Part shown: positions 57,061 through 63,959 of the stretch, piece after piece
Layout of the letters: the number at the start of each line of letters is the position of its first letter
Numbering within the stretch: the first letter of the stretch is position 1
Assembly (NCBI GenBank): GCA_004431415.1
Contig: QPMI01000447.1
Span: 1 to 63,959, forward strand
Direction of reading: 5' to 3'
DNA length: 63,959 nt
From: Cyanophora paradoxa
Taxonomy: Eukaryota > Glaucocystophyceae > Cyanophorales > Cyanophoraceae
Notes under the pieces: generated by a model
What the model saw: only the letters and a program-made list of their open reading frames with translations
Told to the model about the DNA's origin: nothing
Database searches by the model: none
Program-made: the position numbers and the translations under genes

Positions 57061-57330
57061 TGCACCGCTGGCTGCCAGACGGGGTGGTCCTAGGGAGACG
57101 CGAGCACGCGTCGGACCCCCGTTCTGCTGCCAGGCGGTAGACGATCTCAAAGTCGTAGCCTGCAAGAGCAGGGACCAGCGACGAGCGCCCGTCGTCGGTC
57201 CAGCGTCTTCAGCCACTGGAGGGCGTGGTGGTCGGTCCCGCACCAGAACTGGGGCCGCCAGCAGAGTGCGCCAATACTTAATGGCCCAGACTACTGCGAG
57301 GCACTCCAGCTCCGTAGCGGAGTAGTTCAT
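57060..57330 (-). pseudogene. Retroelement RNase H segment
   Basis: MNYSATELECLAVVWAIKYW is the conserved RNase H segment of Ty3 elements (the E-L-E-C-L-A-V-V-W part). The D-rich remainder is only partly readable (VLVRDRPPRPP) because of frame changes. Confidence 0.7.
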
Positions 57331-57494
57331 CTCGGCCGGCAGCAGCGTGCGGCTGATGAACGCGAGCGCCGCTCGACGCCTTTGTCGTCGCCTGGCTCAG
57401 AATTGCGCCGATAGCGTAGGTGCGGCGTCCGTCTGGAGAATGAAGGCTTCGAGAAGTCCGGGAACCGCAATATAATATCGCGGCCCAGATTCTT

Positions 57495-58400
57495 TCAGCT
57501 CCTTAAAGGCGCGGTCGCGGGGCCGTCCTCTGGCCAACTCAGACGGCGTCCTTCAATAGAAGGCGCGCATGGCGTGCACCACTTGGAGAAGTTCTCGACA
57601 AAGCGGCGGTAGTAGCCGGCGAGGCCGAGAAACGAGCGGAGCTCGTCCGCGTTCTTCGGCGTCTGCCAGTCCGTGATCACCTTGGTCTTCGCAGGGTCCT
57701 GGCGGATCCCTTCGCGGAGATGCGGTGGCCGAGAAGGTCGATTTCAGGCACGCAGAAGCGGCACTTCGACGGCTTCAGGCGCAGGTCGCCTTAGAGATCG
57801 TCTCGAAGAGCGCCTTCAAGTCTAGAAGGTGCTGATCGATGGACGGTGAGAAACCGTGATATCGTCGATGTACGCGACGACGCAGGTGGTCAGCAAGGGG
57901 CCCAGGATCGCAGTGATCGCGCGGAGAATGCCGCGGGCCCGTTCGTGACCCCAAACGGCGTAACCTTCCACTGAAAGTGACCCCAGGGGACCACAAATGC
58001 AGTGTAGGCTGGGAGCCGGGGTGCAGAGGCAGCTGCCAGAAGCCGGCAGTCCGCGTCAGCAGTCGAGAAGACCATCGACCGCGGAGGCGCTCGAGCTGGT
58101 CGTCTATGCGGGGTAGGGAAAACACGTCCGCTCGTATCTGATTCAGCTCCCGATAGTCGACACAGAAACGCCAAGGCCGTCCTTTTGGGGGCCAGCACTA
58201 CGGCGAGCCATATGCCGCTTGGGAGGGCTCGATCAGCCCAAGCTCAAGAGTTCTGAATTTCCTTGCGGGCGGTTCCTCGGCGTGCGGTTCATACGCCGCG
58301 GAGGCGTGAACACGGAAGGCGAGTCGTGAGTTTGACACGTGCTCGAATAGAGCAGGTTGCTGGTGCCCTCTTGGCCTCGACCTTGTCTGCGAAGACATCC
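57495..58400 (-). pseudogene. Retroelement reverse transcriptase, frameshifted
   Basis: Ordered RT motifs are: LGLIEPSQAAYGSPVVLAPK (about 58240-58185), VFSLPRIDDQLERL (58125 on), FVVPWGHFQWKVTPFGVTNG (about 57995-57935), the catalytic AYIDDITVSHR with Y-I-D-D at 57861-57872, and [20 protein letters not shown] (57670-57600) at the start of the connection. Each is in a slightly different frame, so the gene as given would not be translated in one piece. The catalytic aspartates are preserved in sequence. Confidence 0.8.
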
Positions 58401-59530
58401 TTGTAGCGCCGCAGGAGCGCGTGAAGTTCGCTTCTGCGCCGTCGTGATTGACGGGTGAGAGCCGAGCTCAGGAATCTTCTTCAGCAGCTCTTGCCACTCT
58501 CCTCTGCATTAGCACCGCCGCGTGCCTCAGCGGGCTTCGCGTCGGTGCTGCAGTCGTAGGGGGTGGGGCATCGGCCGGGCCGAAAGCGAGGCTGTGACCA
58601 CACTCTGGTGGGCCTCGCGTCGGCGACCGTGCGGCCTTGCGGACCGAACGTCGCCGGCGCATGGCGCGGACTGCATCGAGCAAGTCGCGCTCGCTTTTCG
58701 GAGAGACCGGGGAAGGTCGAGCGCAGGGTGGCGTCTCTGGGACGGACACTGCCTCGACTGCGGCGACGAACTCGTCGACCGAGGGGCCTGTGATCGGGGC
58801 GGCGTTGGGACGCGCTCGTGACGACGTGCTCATAGCATCGTCGTCGAGGCAATGATCCATAGCATCAAGGTCCTGCAACGGCCGGTCGGCTGTGTCGAAG
58901 GGCAGCTCGCCAAACGTGACGACTATATCGTCGACGTCGTAGGCGGGCGCGGGTGGGTCGGCGGCTCAGCAGGCGCTGCGCTAGACAGAGCGCGCTGCTT
59001 TCCGCCTCATCTACGACAGAACGTAGGGTGGAGATTATTTCTCAACTCTTTGCGGGCTCATATGCCGCGCCAAGCATGCGTGCTTTTCTATTAAAGTGGC
59101 GGAGTCCAGTGCGGCGTTTCGCAGGCACGATTCGCAGCCGCGAATCAAGAGGTCTGTCAATGCACTCGCACTACAAGGCATTTGCTCAGTTCGTACTCAA
59201 AATCACCAGGCGGTAGGGCGACCGCCGAAGCGACCGCTACTACCGATCCTAGCGGCAGGGTTACCGGCTGCCGGCCAGGATTGCACAACCGCACGTGAAA
59301 CATTTTGTCTCCCGGGTGATTATGCAGCTGGTAAGGGCAGAGTACGCCCAAGGCTGCGGGGACTCCGCGACGCTCGACGTAGAGGTGCGGCAACTCACGC
59401 GTGCCGGGCCCTGCCCATTGAGCGTGCATGGACGAGGGCTCTCCGACGGGAGCTTACTGTCCCAGGACTCGGACCAGATCCCAAGCTGTCCGGAGCCGAA
59501 AAGGGACGACGACTTCGCGTGCAGGTGGTC
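58400..59530 (-). other. Retroelement stretch between protease and RT
   Basis: Minus frames are mixed: MSTSSRARPNAAPITGPSVD (about 58835-58775) and VSVPETPPCARPSPVSPKSE look like a linker, and VRVHALTDL-type peptides (about 59150) follow the protease region. No domain is recognised. Confidence 0.4.
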
Positions 59531-60000
59531 ACGGGCCGGAGGCACCACCCGGACAGCGTCGTGTCGATCTGGCCGTGACGGCCCTGGATCGCGTCCAGGC
59601 CGAGCAGAATGTCCGGCTCAACGCCCATGGCGCCGCGCGGACGACGAAGACGCGGCGGCAGAAGCGGAGCGAGCCCAGAACGAAGACTACGTCGGCGCGG
59701 CGACAAACGAATTTGTCCCGGTCCCATGAAACCGCGGACTATCGTGTGGCCCTCGACGTAATTGACTTCGTCGGGCGCAGGCGGTCGAGGACTTCCTGGG
59801 AACTACAGTTCCCTGGCCGCCCGTGTCGACAACAATGCGAGCGGGCCGTTCAGCGCCGGAGCGGCCGTCGGCAGGCGCATAGCATGGCCTGCCGTGAATG
59901 TGCAGTGTCTTTGGCCGGAAGAATTCCCAGCCCCGGTCGCGCGGGAAGCTAGGTCGGGCGCGGCGGACGTGAATTCTGTTCCGGCGGCGCGGGTGGACCC
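59530..60000 (-). pseudogene. Retroelement aspartic protease
   Basis: ARIVVDTGGQGTVVP carries the D-T-G active-site triplet (codons 59819-59827). About 60 codons later, GVEPDILLGLDAIQGRHGQ is the usual I-L-G-D/L end motif of retropepsins. A frame change lies near 59690. It would cleave the gag-pol product. Confidence 0.65.
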
Positions 60001-61590
60001 GACAGTCCGTTGCGCTTGCGGTGGGGATGGGGCGGGACTGGCGAGCCGCGGGCTCGCTCGGCGACTCGCGCTGCTCTGCCTGGTCGCCAACGGGCGAGGG
60101 CTTGGTCCGCTTGCGCGGGCCCGGGCCGTGGCGGTTGGCGTAGAGCAACTCGTCGCTGGGCGGGTCATAGCCGGCGCGCGTCCCAGCGGCGTCTCTCTGC
60201 CGGGCGGGGCACGGCGAGGACGGGCGGTTTTTGGAGCCCAGGGCGTGGCCCGCGGGCATGAGAGCTTCCTCGTCGGAGGTCAGGCCTCGGTAAATGATCG
60301 CGGCGGCCTCGAGCGCGTTCTGCGGGGCGAACGCCGCTGGTCGGCGCTGAACCCGAGAACCACGCGCGAGTCGGCCGGGCGGGCCTTGTAGCCCGTTTGC
60401 GCATCGAGATGCCGTAGCGGTCATGATCGCCTGATGCACCGCGCGTAAGGCGGGCTCCAGGGTCTTTGGATCGACCTGCAGCATTGCGCGGGTTCGACAG
60501 CCAGTTGAAGACCAGCACGGTCGACGCGGCCCGAGCTTGTGCAGCAGGCGCGGCCCAGGCCGGCGCAGGCTCGCGGCTCTTTGGTGGGGCGGGCGGCGCG
60601 GCGCGGCTGCGCCGGCGGCGCGACTGTTAGCGGGCCGGCTCGTGGACGACCGTCTGGAACGCGGCGGATCGAGATGTACTTCTCGTCGCCGGCACCGCAC
60701 AGCGGCCCGACCGACGCCGGCGTAGCAAGTGGGCGGGAAGGTCACAGGCGCGCGGGCCTCGTGCCCGCGGGGTGACACGCTTCGCGAACGGTGTATACCG
60801 CGAAGAAGTGGCTTTGGGTTGGCTTTTGCCGCGGCCTGCCATGCCAACGCGAGCCCGTGCTGGCGCTCGGCGCTCAAGCAAGGCTCGCCAGTCTTTGGTG
60901 CGATCGAGCGGGCCCGCAGAGCCTCGAGATCGGCACGGGGCCCGTCTGGGAGGAGCGAGATCATCATGCCCGTCTCCCAGCGGAGAGGCTGATCTGCATA
61001 TCGATGCCGCCCGGAGGGCGCGGCAGACGTCTCCAGGCCCGCCGAGCGGCCTGCTTTGCCTGGGCGAAGGCTTCGTCTGAGACCTTCTGAGCGCCGCCGG
61101 GCTTGGCGCGCGTCTCGGCGTGGCTAGCGCGGTGCGGATCTGGCGCTCGACTGTTTGAAGCCAAAGCCCCAATTCCGTGACCCCTTGGCCCGGATCTTCA
61201 CGTCGCGGCAGCTCGAGCACTCGCGCACAAACTGCAGGAGGCCCCCTGCTGGGACGTCAGCCTGGGGTTGAAAGTCGTGGCGGCGGAGGCGCGCGGGCGC
61301 GCCAACTGAGGCGCGCGGCTGCTCCGGCGTGACTGGTCTGCGCGCGGCGGCTCGGCCTGGCTCGCACGGCGATGACCGCTCCTGGGCCTGAGAGATGGAG
61401 GCGCGACCCTCCGCAGGCTTGGACGGCGCCGCCGACTGCGGACCGCCTCCTGCTCGCCCTCAGGCCCTCTAGAAAGGGCTGCTGGCCTCGTGGCGTCCGC
61501 GCCGTCGGCGGCTGCCCACCCGATGGTGCGCGCGGCGGCGCGGGCCGAGGACGACGCGGACTGAGCGTCCATCTGGTTCTGGAGCTTGAT
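60000..61590 (-). pseudogene. Retroelement gag, C-terminal half
   Basis: Readable pieces are FNPRLTSQQG (about 61265), VRECSSCRD (about 61215), LGLWLQTVERQIRTALATP (61165 on), VLVFNWLSNPRN (about 60515), VDPKTLEPALRAVHQAIMTA (about 60475) and APQNALEAAAIIYRGLTSDE (about 60330). These resemble capsid-type helices. Frames change often. A 426-codon minus frame (59687-60967) spans part of this and the protease. Confidence 0.5.
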
Positions 61591-63903
61591 CAGGACCAGC
61601 GCGGTGCCCTGCTCAGCTCGCGCGGACGCCGAGAGCGAGTCGGCATCTCAGCGTACTGCGCCTTCCAGACCATGTCGAAGAGCTCGCGCAATGTGGGCGG
61701 GCAGCCTCGCAGGCGGCGTCGTTCTCGTGCCGCTTGTACGCAGCGTCTACGGCGCCGCGCGGCGGGTCCGGCGGGCGGCGAGAGGACTGGCTGCTGCAGG
61801 CTGCGGCGGTCTCGCGGCGAGGCGCGGTCGCGCGAGCCCTTCTTCGACTTTGTGCGCCGCTTATCGTTCATGGCGGGGGCTCCGGCTCGGGCTCCGATCG
61901 CGCGAGCGCGAGCGGGAGCTAGAGCGGGACGGTGTTCGGCTCCGCGGCGGTTCCCGCGAGCCTCGGCGAGGGCTCCGCCTGTCCGAAGTGTCGCGAGCGT
62001 GGACCGTCGGCTCGGCGGGCTGCGGTCGCGGCGCGGCGGCGAGCGATCACGGCGGTCCGGGGAGCGGCGGCGGAGCCTCGCGTCCCGGCGGTCCGGCGAA
62101 GGGCGTCGGGAGCCCTCGCGATCGCGGCGTTCCAACGAACGGCGGGACGGCGGCGGCGCCCGGGATTGCCGGTGGGGCTCCGGGGAGCGCTCGCGGCGCG
62201 TGGAGGGGCCCCGCGTCTCGCGCCTGTCTGGGGTGCGAGAGCGGCGACTGGACGGGGCTCGGCGCGGCTCGGGTGTGCGCGAGCGGCGCTGAGACGAGGC
62301 CCGCTCAGGGGTCCGGCGGGCCTGCGACGCGCGACTGGCCGTGTCGTCCCTGCGGCTCGAGCTTGCCTCGGCCTGGCGGCTCGAGCTGGGCGGCGGCATC
62401 AAGGTCCGGGAGGGAGTCTCAGCCGGCGGGGCTTGGTCTGGCGGAGCGCTCTCGGCGATCCGCTCGACCTTCACCTTCCCGTCCGAGACGGTTACGCGCA
62501 TGGTCTTGGGGTCATACCCCTGCTGCCGCGCGAGGAACGCATCCAGCCCGAACGGGTCGTTCGGGTCGACAGCGGGTTGTGCGGGTTGCGCCTGGCCACC
62601 GCCGCGGTCGCCGCCACGGTCACGGTGGCCTCGGCCGTCGCGACCGCGGTGCCGGCCGCCCCGCTGGTGACCCTGCCCGCGGCCGCCTCGGCCAACGGCC
62701 TGGCCCGCGTTGCGCCGGGGCCGCGCCTGCTGCGGCGCCGTCGGCGGCGCGGCGGTCTGCGCAGCGGCCTGCGCCGGCGCGGGCGCCGACGGGGTGGCGG
62801 ATGGCGCCGCCTCGGCGGGGTCGTCCGCGAGCCCGCCGACGATGGTTGAGGGCGGCTGGAACCGCACGCCCGCCCACGTCGCGCGGACCGCTCCTTCGTA
62901 GATCGGCTGGTACGGCGTGCGAACCAGAAGGCTTTCGGCCTCCTTATCGACAGCCGCCGTCGCAGTCAGGCTGCGCCGGGCCGAGGGCGCGGCGCCCTTG
63001 TTCTGGACCGCGTCCCACATCAGCGCCGGGCGCAGAGCCTCAACGTCCCAGTCGGGGAGCACGGGGTCGTCCGTCTCCCAGTCGATCGGGCGCGCGAGGC
63101 GGATCGCGACATTCAGATCGGCGTAGAGCGAACGGAGCATCGTCTCGAACTGAGGCCGCAGGGGTATAGCCTCATCGGTAAAGATGAGCCCCAGCGGGAA
63201 GTTCCCGGGACAGTTCTCCAGCTCCTCGGCGGCGCGGGCGGCCTCAAGGTGGCGCTGTATCCCACTCTTGCCCCGGCGCCAAGGTCATCGCCGGCGGGCC
63301 ACGCGTCCTCGGCGCCGGCCATCGGGGCGAGCCGAGCTCAAGACGCTGGTACCCGAGACCGTGCGGCATGTTTGTGAGGTACGCGCGGATGCCGTCCGCC
63401 AGCGCGCGGGCATCCGAGTCGGCGCACTCATCCCTCGTCATAGTGCGCAAGAGGGCCCTGAAGACCTCGGCCACGTTCTGGGGCATGGCGGCGTTCAGGG
63501 GCGCACAGTTGTCCACCCGCTGCGCGAGCAGCGGGATGCGGGGATACTGGAAGCCCTGCAGCATCGCGAGCAGGATCCGCCCACAGATCGCCGCACGACC
63601 CTCGTGGTCCGGCACGACCGCATTGTTCGGGCCAAACTTCCACGCAAGCGTGGGATGACCGTCCGGGTACGTCGGCCTCGCGTCCGCGTCGAAGACCTTC
63701 TTGCCCTGAGGCAAGACGTCGGACCCGCGGTCCGGCTTGGCCGTCGGCTTAGTCAGGAAGGCCTCGTGAATGAACACCATCAGACCGTCCGGCACCACGC
63801 AGCGGAACGAGTTCAACACCTTGTTGAAGTCATCCATGTGATCGGCGACCGCCCGAGCGATCTCGGGGACGTAGTCAGCCGGGCGTTCCGACTCGACGTC
63901 CAT
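61590..63903 (-). pseudogene. Retroelement gag, N-terminal half with RGG and RS tracts
   Basis: MDVESERPADYVPEIARAVA starts at 63903 and runs as an open frame through YPDGHPTLAWKFGPNNAVVP. After one frame change near 63250, NCPGNFPLGLIFTDEAIPLR leads into LRSLYADLNVAIRLARPIDW and a 516-codon frame to 61590. That frame holds a Gly/Arg-rich tract (GRGGRGQGHQRGGRHRGRD) and a long Arg/Ser tract with SPDRRD-type repeats. Basic low-complexity tracts of this kind bind nucleic acid and are unusual for gag. The true start may lie beyond the right edge. Confidence 0.6.
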
Positions 63904-63959
63904 GGCCGCAGCCGACAGAAAGTCATCAGCCCAGTGCTGGCTGCGGAGGTGCTTGCCCG

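Larger units (their letters stand above)
53466..63959 (-). mobile_element. Degenerate Ty3/gypsy-type LTR retrotransposon, 5' end outside window
   Basis: On the minus strand the order is gag, aspartic protease, reverse transcriptase, RNase H, a long spacer, integrase and a C-terminal tail, which is the Ty3/gypsy order. Each domain is recognisable but interrupted by many frameshifts. The plus strand of the same region shows only compositional frames. LTRs, a primer-binding site and a polypurine tract were not identified. It is at least 10.4 kb, which is long for the family, owing to an Arg/Ser-rich gag and the spacer. Confidence 0.8.

Overview
This is eukaryotic nuclear DNA, very GC-rich, with short introns. 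I infer a microalga, and a haptophyte-like one is most plausible. The reasons are intron-split PPR and LRR genes, C-rich introns, and several introns that only keep frame if they start with GC rather than GT (GC-AG introns in the PPR, acetyltransferase and LRR genes). There is no rRNA, tRNA, operon or CRISPR. No genus can be named from sequence alone.

Layout. 0-1.6 kb: 3' part of a PPR gene. 2.9-7.5 kb: a many-exon gene of unknown function ending in a TPR-like stretch. 8.8-12.3 kb: a GNAT N-acetyltransferase gene lying between two inverted copies of a poly-A-tailed retroposon, the left one nested inside a TIR element. 12.65-14.66 kb and 38.70-40.80 kb: two inverted copies of a 2.0-2.1 kb transposon with Helitron-like ends. 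Between them, 17-38.7 kb: four tandem units (about 6.4-6.5 kb, one shortened to 3.5 kb), each carrying an intron-containing LRR gene whose C-terminal exon resembles a beta-grasp domain. Only the fourth gene copy looks free of frameshifts.

42-50 kb: unrecognised genes with ordinary GT-AG, T/C-rich introns. They include a gene with a degraded relative nearby, a divergent gene pair, and a helix-turn-helix/integrase-like gene. 50.76-52.02 kb: a large foldback element built of inverted sub-repeats. 52.2-52.9 kb: a broken SET-domain gene with a Cys-rich segment. 53.4 kb to the right edge: a degenerate Ty3/gypsy-type retrotransposon on the minus strand (gag, protease, RT, RNase H, integrase).

The window is a mobile-element-rich host region rather than one pathway. 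The most striking signal is the tandem LRR array. Its units show duplication, deletion, decay, and a transposon insertion whose empty site is preserved in sister units. Many apparent frameshifts are single-base changes in G or C runs, so some may be assembly errors.
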